This document shows positions 8,765-16,838 of a DNA stretch of 64,000 nucleotides, piece after piece. The DNA comes from an uncultured Bacteroidota bacterium (GTDB taxonomy: Bacteria > Bacteroidota > Bacteroidia > Flavobacteriales > Flavobacteriaceae). Each line of letters starts with the position of its first letter. Positions within the stretch are counted from its first letter, which is position 1. A program made the position numbers and the translations under genes. The notes beneath the pieces are model-generated. The model made no database searches and had not been told where the DNA came from. It saw nothing but the letters and a program-made list of their open reading frames with translations. The DNA lies in NCBI GenBank assembly GCA_902584445.1, contig CACHZY010000008.1:1-64000 (forward strand), written 5' to 3'.

Positions 8765-8994
8765 ATACTGAAAAGCTTAAAAAAGGATTATTTAAAATGG
8801 GTATATTTATTTTACTCTGTTTTATTTCACCCGTTATTGTATATCAAGCCTTCAAAAACCAAGACCATCAGCTTTTTCATATAGTCTTGGTGATAGGAAT
8901 AGGCTTATGTATCACTGCAATCTTTTACGGGTTTTGGGCAATAAGAATGTTAATTAATGGTCTGCTTGGTGAGAAAAAAACAAAATCCTCATAA
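8761..8994 (+). CDS. Small two-helix membrane protein, DUF6095-like
   Basis: This 77-residue protein has two hydrophobic segments, about residues 12-30 and 40-62, with a short polar linker and a Lys-rich C-terminus. It is therefore probably an inner-membrane hairpin. It uses a GTG start at 8761 that overlaps the murQ stop by 4 bases (GTGA), so it is translationally coupled to murQ. I recall small proteins of this kind beside murQ in flavobacteria, annotated as DUF6095, but the family assignment is from memory. No function is known; a link to cell-wall recycling is suggested only by the coupling. A thrS promoter begins right after its stop. Confidence 0.8.
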   Translation: MNTEKLKKGLFKMGIFILLCFISPVIVYQAFKNQDHQLFHIVLVIGIGLCITAIFYGFWAIRMLINGLLGEKKTKSS

Positions 8995-8996
8995 AA

Positions 8997-9027
8997 TTGT
9001 AACACTGAAACTAGTAAACTATATTTG
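8997..9027 (+). promoter_or_regulatory. Promoter of thrS (and probably infC-rpmI-rplT)
   Basis: TTG at 8997-8999, a 20-base spacer, then TATATTTG at 9020-9027, a full match to the Bacteroidota consensus. The ATG of thrS is 17 bases downstream, so the 5' leader is short and leaves no room for a leader-based thrS control element. Confidence 0.68.
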
Positions 9028-9043
9028 CCGTGATTTATAGTTT

Positions 9044-10994
9044 ATGATTAAAATAAAATTCCCAGATAACTCTCTACGAAGCTTTAAGGCTGGAACAACG
9101 GTACTTGAGGTCGCTCAAAGTATAAGTGAAGGCTTGGCGAGAAATGTACTTTCCGCAAAGTTCAACGATCATACAGTCGAAACAGCCACACCTTTACTGA
9201 AAGACGGAGAGATTCAACTCTTCACTTGGAATAATGAGCAAGGAAAGAATGCGTTTTGGCATTCTTCAGCTCATGTATTGGCACAGTCAATTCTCGCACT
9301 ATACCCAGACGCGAAGCTAACCATTGGTCCTGCTATTGAGAATGGATTTTATTATGATGTGGATTTTGGAGACCATTCTATTACGGAAAAAGAATTAAAA
9401 GATCTTGAAAAAAAGTTTTTGGAATTCGCTCGACAAAAATTTGAATTTAAAATGCGTGGTGTCTCCAAAAAAGATGCGCTTGATTTTTATAAAAAAGACA
9501 AAAATCCCTATAAAGTTGAATTGATCGAAAACTTAGATGATGGATCAATTACCTTTTGTGATCATGCTGATTTTACCGATTTATGTCGTGGAGGTCATAT
9601 TCCTAATACTGGCTTCATCAAGGCGGTTAAATTGTTAAATGTCGCTGGTGCATATTGGCGAGGCGATGAAAAAAAACAAACAACTCACACGTATATATGG
9701 GATCTCTTTCCCCAAACAAAAGGAACTTACCGAATACATCGAGCTCATAGAAGAAGCAAAAAAAAGAGATCACAGAAAACTTGGTAAAGAATTAGAATTA
9801 TTCAGTTTCTCCCAAAGAGTTGGCCAAGGATTACCTTTATGGCTACCCAAAGGGGCTGCCCTTAGGGAGCGTTTGGAAGGGTTTTTAAAAGAAGCACAAA
9901 AAAAAGCTGGATATGAACAAGTAATTTCACCTCATATTGGGAATAAAGACCTTTATATAACTTCTGGCCACTACGAAAAATATGGAGACGACAGCTTTCA
10001 ACCTATTGAAACTCCTGCTCAAGGAGAGACTTTTTTATTAAAACCTATGAACTGTCCTCACCATTGCGAAATATATAAGACCAAACCTTGGAGCTATAAA
10101 GAACTTCCAAAAAGATATGCAGAATTTGGAACAGTATACAGGTACGAACAAAGTGGTGAATTACACGGACTTACTCGTGTTAGAGGGTTCACACAAGATG
10201 ATGCACACATTTTTTGCACGCCTGATCAATTGGATCAAGAGTTTAAGGATGTGATTGACCTAGTTTTATACGTTTTTAACTCATTGGGGTTTAATAATTT
10301 TGAGTCTCAAGTTTCTATTCGTGATATCAAAAATCCTGGAAAATATATTGGTGATGCTAAAAAACTGGGAAAAAGCGGAACAATCAATTATAAATGCTGC
10401 TGAAGAGAAAAATCTAGAATTTAAAATTGAAGAAGGAGAAGCAGCTTTTTACGGTCCAAAGCTTGACTTCATGGTCAAAGATGCAATAGGGAGGAAATGG
10501 CAGCTTGGTACAATTCAGGTAGATTACAACCTTCCTGAAAGGTTTGATTTAACTTACAAAGGCAGTGATAATTTATTTCACCGTCCTGTGATGATTCACC
10601 GAGCTCCCTTCGGAAGCTTGGAAAGATTCATAGCAATTCTTTTGGAACATACTGCAGGAAATTTACCAATTTGGTTGGCGCCTACTCAGGTAAACGTACT
10701 ATGTGTAAGCGAAAAGCATGAAAAAATACTCCAAAAAAAGTTTTAAATTACTTAGAAAATAACGAAATTCGCGCCTTCCTAGACGACAGAAATGAAACTA
10801 TTGGAAAAAAAATCCGAGAAGCTGAAATAAGCAAAGTTCCTTTCATGTTAATTATAGGAGAAAAAGAAGCCAAAACAGATAATGTTTCTGTAAGAAAACA
10901 CCGTGTTGGTGATATTGGATTAATGGGAGCTGAAAACTTCGTTAATCTGATAAAAGATGAGATATCAAAAAGTATTTCTAAATTTGGAAGCTAA
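9044..10994 (+). CDS. thrS: Threonyl-tRNA synthetase, three homopolymer frameshifts
   Basis: ThrRS charges tRNA-Thr. The N-terminus shows the TGS domain (residues 1-60), then the editing domain with [10 protein letters not shown]. The catalytic core has M-N-C-P-H-H-C, and the anticodon-binding end has [12 protein letters not shown]. The coding sequence changes frame three times. A8 at 9669-9676 needs one A fewer, giving [14 protein letters not shown]6 at 10359-10364 needs one A fewer, giving [10 protein letters not shown]7 at 10733-10739 needs one A more, giving [10 protein letters not shown]. The repaired product has about 649 residues and ends F-G-S at the TAA at 10992-10994. The gene is essential and every break lies in an A-run, so read or consensus error is much the likeliest explanation. 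Confidence 0.93.
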
Positions 10995-11011
10995 ATTAAA
11001 ATTATCAAGTC

Positions 11012-11566
11012 ATAGCAATACGCCGAAGAAGATCGAATAAACCTGCGAGGATTATCAAAGAAAATCCTCATAAAATCAATGAAAAAATCACTGCGCATGA
11101 AATCAGACTGGTAGGTGATAACATTGATGTAGGGGTTTACCAGCTTCCAAAAGCACTTGCTATTTCTGAGGAACTTGAGCTAGATTTAGTAGAGATTTCT
11201 CCGAAGGCATCACCACCGGTTTGCAAAATATTAGATTATAAAAAATTCTTATATGAGCAAAAAAAGCGAGAAAAGGCACTAAAATCAAAAGCCACTAAGG
11301 TTACAATAAAAGAAATACGTTTCGGGCCTCAAACAGATGAACACGACTATGAGTTTAAAAAGAAACACGCTGAGAAATTTTTAAACGATGGCGCAAAACT
11401 TAAAGCTTTTGTCTTTTTTAAAGGTCGTTCAATAGTTTTCAAAGAACAAGGACAGATATTGTTGTTGCGATTAGCCCAAGACCTTGAAGAAATTGGTAAA
11501 GTAGAACAAATGCCTCAGCTTGAAGGAAAGCGAATGATTATGTTTATTGCGCCTAAAAAGAAATAA
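11012..11566 (+). CDS. infC: Translation initiation factor IF-3, apparent AUA start
   Basis: IF-3 prevents premature 50S joining and rejects non-canonical starts. In frame from ATA at 11012, 184 codons read [15 protein letters not shown], then [16 protein letters not shown], and [17 protein letters not shown]. The C-terminal domain follows and ends A-P-K-K-K. The nearest upstream in-frame stop is TAA at 10997-10999, and the codons between (AAT TAT CAA GTC) include no ATG, GTG or TTG. No canonical start occurs in frame until far inside the protein. The start is therefore ATA at 11012, or possibly 11018. E. coli infC uses AUU for autoregulation by IF-3, so a rare start here fits the same logic. 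It lies 17 bases after thrS and 26 before rpmI. Confidence 0.93.
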   Translation: MAIRRRRSNKPARIIKENPHKINEKITAHEIRLVGDNIDVGVYQLPKALAISEELELDLVEISPKASPPVCKILDYKKFLYEQKKREKALKSKATKVTIKEIRFGPQTDEHDYEFKKKHAEKFLNDGAKLKAFVFFKGRSIVFKEQGQILLLRLAQDLEEIGKVEQMPQLEGKRMIMFIAPKKK

Positions 11567-11592
11567 AGATTTAAATAAATAAATGAACAATT

Positions 11593-11790
11593 ATGCCCAA
11601 AATGAAAACAAAATCCAGTGCCAAAAAACGTTTTAAACTTACTGGGTCAGGTAAAATAAAAAGAAAGCACGCTTTTAAGAGCCATATATTGACTAAAAAA
11701 TCAAAGAAGCGTAAATTAAAGTTAACTCACTCTGGATTGGTTCATGAGAGTGATATCAATAGTGTTAAAGAACAGCTTAGATTAAAATAA
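11593..11790 (+). CDS. rpmI: 50S ribosomal protein L35
   Basis: The 65-residue basic protein has the L35 signature [20 protein letters not shown] and an [10 protein letters not shown] segment. L35 binds 23S rRNA in the large subunit. The order infC-rpmI-rplT is the standard bacterial operon. The 80 bases to rplT might hold an L20-type autoregulatory structure, as in other bacteria, but I could not recognise one. Confidence 0.97.
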   Translation: MPKMKTKSSAKKRFKLTGSGKIKRKHAFKSHILTKKSKKRKLKLTHSGLVHESDINSVKEQLRLK

Positions 11791-11870
11791 AAATACGGTA
11801 AATATTGTATAACCCTGATAAGAGGCTTTAAAGTGTTGTAAAAACCGCCCTTCTCAAAAAACTTAAAAAA

Positions 11871-12215
11871 ATGCCAAGATCAGTAAATTCAGTGGCTTCA
11901 AGAGCCAGAAGAAAGAAAATTTTAAAACTAGCCAAAGGTTACTTTGGTAGAAGAAAAAACGTTTGGACTGTTGCTAAGAATGCTGTAGAAAAAGCAATGC
12001 TTTATGCCTACAGAGATCGCAAGACTAAAAAACGGAATTTCAGATCACTTTGGATTGCGAGAATTAATGCCGGAGCAAGATTGCATGGTATGTCTTACAG
12101 CCAATTTATGGGGAAAATAAAAACCAATAAAATTGAGTTAAATAGAAAAGTTTTGGCTGACCTAGCCACCAATAACCCTCATGCATTTAAAGCTATTGTA
12201 GATCAATTAAAATAA
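11871..12215 (+). CDS. rplT: 50S ribosomal protein L20
   Basis: The 114-residue protein shows the L20 pattern: [25 protein letters not shown], and [12 protein letters not shown]20 is needed for early 50S assembly and represses its own operon in E. coli and Bacillus. It is the last gene of the infC-rpmI-rplT group, and a terminator-like hairpin follows. Confidence 0.97.
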   Translation: MPRSVNSVASRARRKKILKLAKGYFGRRKNVWTVAKNAVEKAMLYAYRDRKTKKRNFRSLWIARINAGARLHGMSYSQFMGKIKTNKIELNRKVLADLATNNPHAFKAIVDQLK

Positions 12216-12236
12216 TAACTTCAAAAACTTTTGAGC

Positions 12237-12262
12237 AAAACCTTCTATAATAATGGTTTTTT
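12237..12262 (+). terminator. Probable terminator after rplT
   Basis: AAAACC (12237-12242) pairs with GGTTTT (12255-12260) around a 12-base AT-rich loop, and the T run reaches 12262. The stem is short but correctly placed 22 bases after the rplT stop. Confidence 0.5.
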
Positions 12263-12327
12263 AAATAACTATATATAGATATATAATTATATATGAAATC
12301 GGCTTTCAGCTATTAAAAACTTATAAA

Positions 12328-12681
12328 ATGAGGTTTACTATATATCATAATCCTAGGTGCAGAAAATCTAGAGAGGCGTTACAATTACTTGAAGAAAAAA
12401 ATATAAAATTTAAAGTTGTCAAGTATTTAGATCAAAATTTTGATAAACAATCACTTGGAAAAGTACTTGATATAATTGGTAAAAAACCTTCGGATGCTCT
12501 TAGAAAAAATGAAGAAATATGGAAGAAACAACAAAACTGTAAAAATATAGGTGAAGATGAAATACTCGAGCTAATGATTCAACATCCTAGATTGATTGAA
12601 AGGCCAATCGTAGTCTATGGAAATAAGGGTGTTATGGCAAGACCTTTAGAAAACTTAATAGACTTTATAAATAATTATTAA
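12328..12681 (+). CDS. ArsC-family (arsenate reductase-like) protein
   Basis: The 117-residue protein has the thioredoxin-fold ArsC pattern. It begins Y-H-N-P-R-C-R-K-S-R-E-A, with the single catalytic Cys11, and near the end has H-P-R-L-I-E-R-P-I-V-V, containing the conserved Arg-Pro of glutaredoxin-linked ArsC. In E. coli ArsC this cysteine reduces arsenate with glutathione. Here no ars regulator or efflux gene is adjacent, so an arsenic role is only inferred from the family, and the Spx/YffB type of relative remains possible. It stands alone between rplT and the TonB-dependent receptor. Confidence 0.82.
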   Translation: MRFTIYHNPRCRKSREALQLLEEKNIKFKVVKYLDQNFDKQSLGKVLDIIGKKPSDALRKNEEIWKKQQNCKNIGEDEILELMIQHPRLIERPIVVYGNKGVMARPLENLIDFINNY

Positions 12682-12719
12682 GCCTTTGTTCATTAAAACA
12701 ATCAAACTAAAAATATTTA

Positions 12720-15149
12720 ATGAATAAGATCTACTTACTTATTCCCTGCCTTTTGTTTTTATTTACTGGCAAAGCTCAAAGGACTTCCAAAAACACACAA
12801 AATTTCATAGTTAAAGGTTATGTAATTGATCAAAAGACCTCTCAACCACTAGAATTCGCAACTATTAGTCTTACAAATAATGAAAATCCTGACCAAATTC
12901 GAGGGGTTATCACAGATAGTTCAGGATTTTTTAATATTCAATTGAGCCCTGGTACTTATAATTTTAAAGCTGAATTTATTGGATTTATACCTTTTACAAT
13001 AGAAAACTTAGTTATCACGGAAACGAAAGATTTTGGTAAAATTGGACTAAAAATCTCCCAAAATTTACTAAATGAAGTTGAGTTGATAGCCGATAAAACT
13101 GAGGTAGAAATAAAGTTAGATAAGAGGATTTATAATGTTGGTAAAGATCTTACAGTTAGAGGAGGAAATGTTGCAGATGTTTTAGGGAACGTTCCCTCGG
13201 TATCTGTTGATTTGGAGGGTAATGTATCTCTTAGAGGAAATGAAAATGTTAGAATTCTAATTAATGGTAAACCCTCTGGACTTGTCGGTATTTCAGGGCC
13301 ACAAGGGCTGCAAAATCTTCCAGCTGAATCAATTGATAAAGTTGAAGTAATTACTTCTCCCTCCGCAAGATATGGAGCTGAAGGGACTGCTGGAATAATC
13401 AATGTAATTTTAAGAAAAGACAACTTGAACGGACTTAATGGTAATTTTATAGTTAACGCTGGCATTCCTGAAAGAAATAGCGGATCAGTAAATATTAATT
13501 ATCGAACAAATAGGTTAAATATTTTTTCTACAAACTCTTTTCTAAACAACCTCAATATCGGCAGGATAACTAATGATACAGAGTTTTTCGATTTTATTAA
13601 TCCCAGCACTTTTGGATATGAAGAAAAAAAAATGGAATTTGGTGATAAAACAATATTCTCAAGTCTTGGTGTTGAGTTTTACTTAAAAGAAAAAACTTCT
13701 TTAACTTTTAATAGTTTCATTAGAACCGAAAAAGGTAATGATGAGTTTAATACTCAATTAAATCAATTTAACTCAAATAGAAGTTTAATTGAATCTACAA
13801 AATTAAAGGAGTATAGTAAGGATGATGATAATGCATATCAATATAGCACAAACTTTGATACAGAATTTAAAAATGGTAGTAAGATAAATGCTGTTTTTCA
13901 ATATGAAAAGAACTCAGAAAATGAATCATCTGATATTGAAAACACAAATCCAAACTTAAATGAAAAAGTAGCTGAATATCGAGACCAAAAAAGACTTTTA
14001 CTCCAGGGAGATTATATTATTAAACTTAATGAAACCAATCAACTTGAGCTAGGATATCGGGGAAGTTTTTTAGATCAAAAGACTGATTTTAAAGTCTATG
14101 ATTATAATGAAATTTTAAGGGATAGTCTATCTAATATTCTTGTTTACAATGAGAAAATTAATTCTGGATACATTCAGTATGGAAAATCAATTAAAGATTT
14201 CTCATTTTTAATTGGACTTAGAGTAGAAGATTCAAAGATAATTGTAAATCAGATAATTACTAACGAACGTAACGACCAAGATTATTTCAAATTCTTCCCA
14301 ACACTAAATATCTCCTACAAGTTTAATAAGTCCGAAAGTATTTTAATTGGGTTTAATCGTCGTATTTCAAGACCTCGAGCCAGATTTCTAAATCCATTTT
14401 TACAAAGATCTGGTATTGCAAACTTTTTTCAAGGAAACCCAAACTTAATACCTAGCTATTCAAATGCAATCGACCTTGGTTTTTTAAAAAAGTGGAAAAA
14501 AATAACGCTTAACTCCTCAGTTTATTTTCAAAAATCTGTTGATGTTTTTACTATTTTTCCCTTTGATACTGGTCAAAGAATCTCAATAAGAAATAATAAA
14601 AATGACGAAAAATATGTACCAATAATTAAAAAAAGTCCAATTAATTTGTCTGAAAATGAAAGAATTGGGGCAGAATTTACTTTGAGTTACTCCCCATCGA
14701 AAAAATCAAGATTCTTTTTAAATACAAATCTTTTTAACTCAGAAAACATAGGGGATTTTCAGGGTGTAAATTTGGACAGATCAAATTTAAGCTGGTCATC
14801 TAGACTAAATGCAAAAACTTCATTACCTGGAAAAATAGACTTTCAATTACAAGGTACTTATTTTGGTCCAAGAAATACCTCTCTGGTAAGCTTTAGACCA
14901 TTGCTTTTTGCATCCGGTGCTCTAAGTAAAGATATTTTAAATAATAGTGGCACGATATCTATTAGAGCTAGAGATATATTTAATACTCAGCAAAGGGAAC
15001 TTACTACCAGGGGTGGAACTTTTAGTCAGTATACAACTTTGAGAAGAGAAATTCCCTCTATTACAGCCTCATTCACATATCGTGTAAGGCAAAAGAAGGT
15101 TCAAAACAAGACAAGACAGAGAGAGGTTAGGGAAGATGTGGGATTTTAG
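12720..15149 (+). CDS. TonB-dependent outer-membrane receptor with N-terminal carboxypeptidase-like domain
   Basis: The 809-residue protein has a signal peptide (about residues 1-19, ending G-K-A-Q). A carboxypeptidase-regulatory-like beta sandwich follows (about 28-115) with V-K-G-Y-V-I-D-Q-K-T-S-Q-P-L-E-F-A-T. Next is a plug domain (about 125-235) with N-V-P-S-V-S-V-D-L-E-G-N-V-S-L-R-G and R-Y-G-A-E-G-T-A-G-I-I-N-V-I, and the rest is a long beta-barrel. This is the Bacteroidota receptor type often annotated as an outer membrane beta-barrel family protein. It imports a large or scarce ligand using TonB energy. No SusD-like partner, siderophore gene or polysaccharide-degrading cluster is adjacent, so the substrate is unknown. 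Confidence 0.9.
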   Translation: MNKIYLLIPCLLFLFTGKAQRTSKNTQNFIVKGYVIDQKTSQPLEFATISLTNNENPDQIRGVITDSSGFFNIQLSPGTYNFKAEFIGFIPFTIENLVITETKDFGKIGLKISQNLLNEVELIADKTEVEIKLDKRIYNVGKDLTVRGGNVADVLGNVPSVSVDLEGNVSLRGNENVRILINGKPSGLVGISGPQGLQNLPAESIDKVEVITSPSARYGAEGTAGIINVILRKDNLNGLNGNFIVNAGIPERNSGSVNINYRTNRLNIFSTNSFLNNLNIGRITNDTEFFDFINPSTFGYEEKKMEFGDKTIFSSLGVEFYLKEKTSLTFNSFIRTEKGNDEFNTQLNQFNSNRSLIESTKLKEYSKDDDNAYQYSTNFDTEFKNGSKINAVFQYEKNSENESSDIENTNPNLNEKVAEYRDQKRLLLQGDYIIKLNETNQLELGYRGSFLDQKTDFKVYDYNEILRDSLSNILVYNEKINSGYIQYGKSIKDFSFLIGLRVEDSKIIVNQIITNERNDQDYFKFFPTLNISYKFNKSESILIGFNRRISRPRARFLNPFLQRSGIANFFQGNPNLIPSYSNAIDLGFLKKWKKITLNSSVYFQKSVDVFTIFPFDTGQRISIRNNKNDEKYVPIIKKSPINLSENERIGAEFTLSYSPSKKSRFFLNTNLFNSENIGDFQGVNLDRSNLSWSSRLNAKTSLPGKIDFQLQGTYFGPRNTSLVSFRPLLFASGALSKDILNNSGTISIRARDIFNTQQRELTTRGGTFSQYTTLRREIPSITASFTYRVRQKKVQNKTRQREVREDVGF

Positions 15150-15152
15150 TCT

Positions 15153-15326
15153 TTAACTATTTCTTGTCGATTTTTGTTTTCTTTTTTCATTTAAAAACTC
15201 CATTAAGTTTCCGAATAACCAATAGGGAATAACAAAAGTTAAAAGGAAAATCATTAACCAAAAACCAATAGTTAAGATGGTTAAAAATGCTAAGAAACCT
15301 AAATACTGGTCAAATTCAAACATCAT
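15153..15326 (-). CDS. Small membrane protein, 57 residues, function unknown
   Basis: On the minus strand an ATG at 15324-15326 opens a 57-codon frame ending at TAA (15153-15155). The product starts M-M-F-E-F-D-Q-Y-L-G and then is almost entirely hydrophobic from residue 11 to 39, enough for one long or two short membrane helices with a Trp/Pro-containing turn. It ends in a highly basic tail, E-K-R-K-Q-K-S-T-R-N-S. Membrane topology with a positively charged cytoplasmic tail and a clean start argue for a real gene rather than a chance frame. A second ATG at 15323 would remove one residue. It fills most of the otherwise empty 290-base gap between the TonB receptor and fumC. Confidence 0.7.
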   Translation of the reverse strand: MMFEFDQYLGFLAFLTILTIGFWLMIFLLTFVIPYWLFGNLMEFLNEKRKQKSTRNS

Positions 15327-15412
15327 AATAAATTTTTATCAAATTTAGCTTTTTTATATTTTAATTTCAGTCATGAAATAAATTTATTTTAATGGAATAA
15401 ATCAAAAGGCCG

Positions 15413-15420
15413 TATTTTTG
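15413..15420 (+). promoter_or_regulatory. Putative -7 element of fumC
   Basis: TATTTTTG fits TAnnTTTG and lies 21 bases before the fumC ATG. No TTG is present at the expected -33 position. Confidence 0.4.
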
Positions 15421-15441
15421 TAAAGAAGTTAAAATTTCAAT

Positions 15442-16836
15442 ATGAGTTACAGAATAGAAAAAGACACCCTGGGAGAAGTAAAAGTGCCTGAAAACGCTTA
15501 TTGGGGGCCTCAGACAGAGCGATCTCGTGGTAATTTTAAAATAGGGGCATCAGCAACAATGCCGTTGGAAATAGTCTATGGCTTCGCATATTTAAAAAAG
15601 GCCGCAGCTTATACAAATTGTGACTCAGGAATTTTAGAGGAGAGTAAAAGAGATTTAATAGTAAAAGTGTGCGACGAGATTTTATCGGGAAAACTGGATG
15701 ACCAATTCCCATTAGTAATATGGCAAACTGGTTCAGGAACTCAAACTAATATGAATATTAATGAAGTAATTGCAAATCGGGCCCATGTATTAGAGGGAAA
15801 TAAATTAGGAGAAGGAGAAAAAACACTATCCCCCAACGACGATGTAAATAAATCCCAGTCGTCTAATGATACTTTTCCAACTGGAATGCATATTGCAGCT
15901 TACAAAAAGATTTTAGAAAACACAATACCTGGAGTAGAAAAGTTGAAGTCTGCACTTAGAAAAAAGTCCAATGCCTTTAAGTCTATTGTTAAAATTGGAA
16001 GAACCCACCTGATGGATGCTACTCCTCTTACCTTAGGCCAAGAGTTTTCAGGTTATGTCTCCCAATTAGATCATGGAATTAAAGCACTAAAAAATACTTT
16101 AAATCATCTATCGGAGTTGGCACTTGGAGGTAGTGCTGTTGGAACAGGAATAAATACACCAGAGGGCTATTCTAATAAAGTTGCAGAATATATTGCAGAA
16201 TTTACAGGACTACCATTCATTACTGCTCAAAATAAGTTTGAGGCACTAGCTTCGCATGATGCAATTGTAGAGACACATGGTGCTTTGAAACAGCTTGCTG
16301 TTGCTTTGAATAAGATTGCAAATGATATCCGGATGATGGCCTCTGGTCCTCGATCTGGTATTGGGGAAATTAGTATTCCAGCCAATGAGCCAGGAAGTTC
16401 AATCATGCCAGGAAAAGTTAATCCCACCCAATGTGAGGCAATGACTATGGTCTGTGCTCAAGTTATGGGAAATGATGTTGCTATTGGAGTGAGTGGATTG
16501 CAAGGACACTATGAATTAAATGTTTTTAAGCCAGTTATGGCAGCTAATATTCTTCAATCGGCTCAACTCATTGGAGATGCATGTGTGAGCTTCTCGGTTA
16601 ATTGTATTATGGGAATAGAACCAAATCACGAAACGATTAGTAAATTGGTAAATAATTCTCTAATGCTAGTTACAGCACTTAATACAAAAATAGGTTATTA
16701 CAAGTCTGCTGAAATTGCTAATAAAGCCTTCAAGGAGGGAACAACATTGAAGAGTGCTGCATTGTCATTAGGGTATTTAACTGAAGAAGAATTTGAGCAA
16801 TGGGTTAAGCCTGAAGATATGATAGGTAAAATATGA
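15442..16836 (+). CDS. fumC: Class II fumarate hydratase
   Basis: FumC interconverts fumarate and malate in the TCA cycle without an iron-sulfur cluster. The 464-residue length is typical. Visible motifs are the N-terminal [13 protein letters not shown], the substrate-site G-S-G-T-Q-T-N-M-N, the region [12 protein letters not shown], and the superfamily signature [11 protein letters not shown]. The G-K-V-N-P form separates FumC from argininosuccinate lyase (H-K-K-N-P). It converges on ettA with only 2 bases between the stops. Confidence 0.96.
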   Translation: MSYRIEKDTLGEVKVPENAYWGPQTERSRGNFKIGASATMPLEIVYGFAYLKKAAAYTNCDSGILEESKRDLIVKVCDEILSGKLDDQFPLVIWQTGSGTQTNMNINEVIANRAHVLEGNKLGEGEKTLSPNDDVNKSQSSNDTFPTGMHIAAYKKILENTIPGVEKLKSALRKKSNAFKSIVKIGRTHLMDATPLTLGQEFSGYVSQLDHGIKALKNTLNHLSELALGGSAVGTGINTPEGYSNKVAEYIAEFTGLPFITAQNKFEALASHDAIVETHGALKQLAVALNKIANDIRMMASGPRSGIGEISIPANEPGSSIMPGKVNPTQCEAMTMVCAQVMGNDVAIGVSGLQGHYELNVFKPVMAANILQSAQLIGDACVSFSVNCIMGIEPNHETISKLVNNSLMLVTALNTKIGYYKSAEIANKAFKEGTTLKSAALSLGYLTEEEFEQWVKPEDMIGKI

Positions 16837-16838
16837 AT

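Noticed and set aside
9669-10739. Programmed frameshifting in thrS
   Set aside because: Three separate shifts in both directions would be needed, with no stimulatory structure recognised; homopolymer error is far simpler.
11791-11870. L20-type autoregulatory RNA between rpmI and rplT
   Set aside because: No clear pseudoknot or 23S-like mimic could be drawn by eye in the 80 bases.
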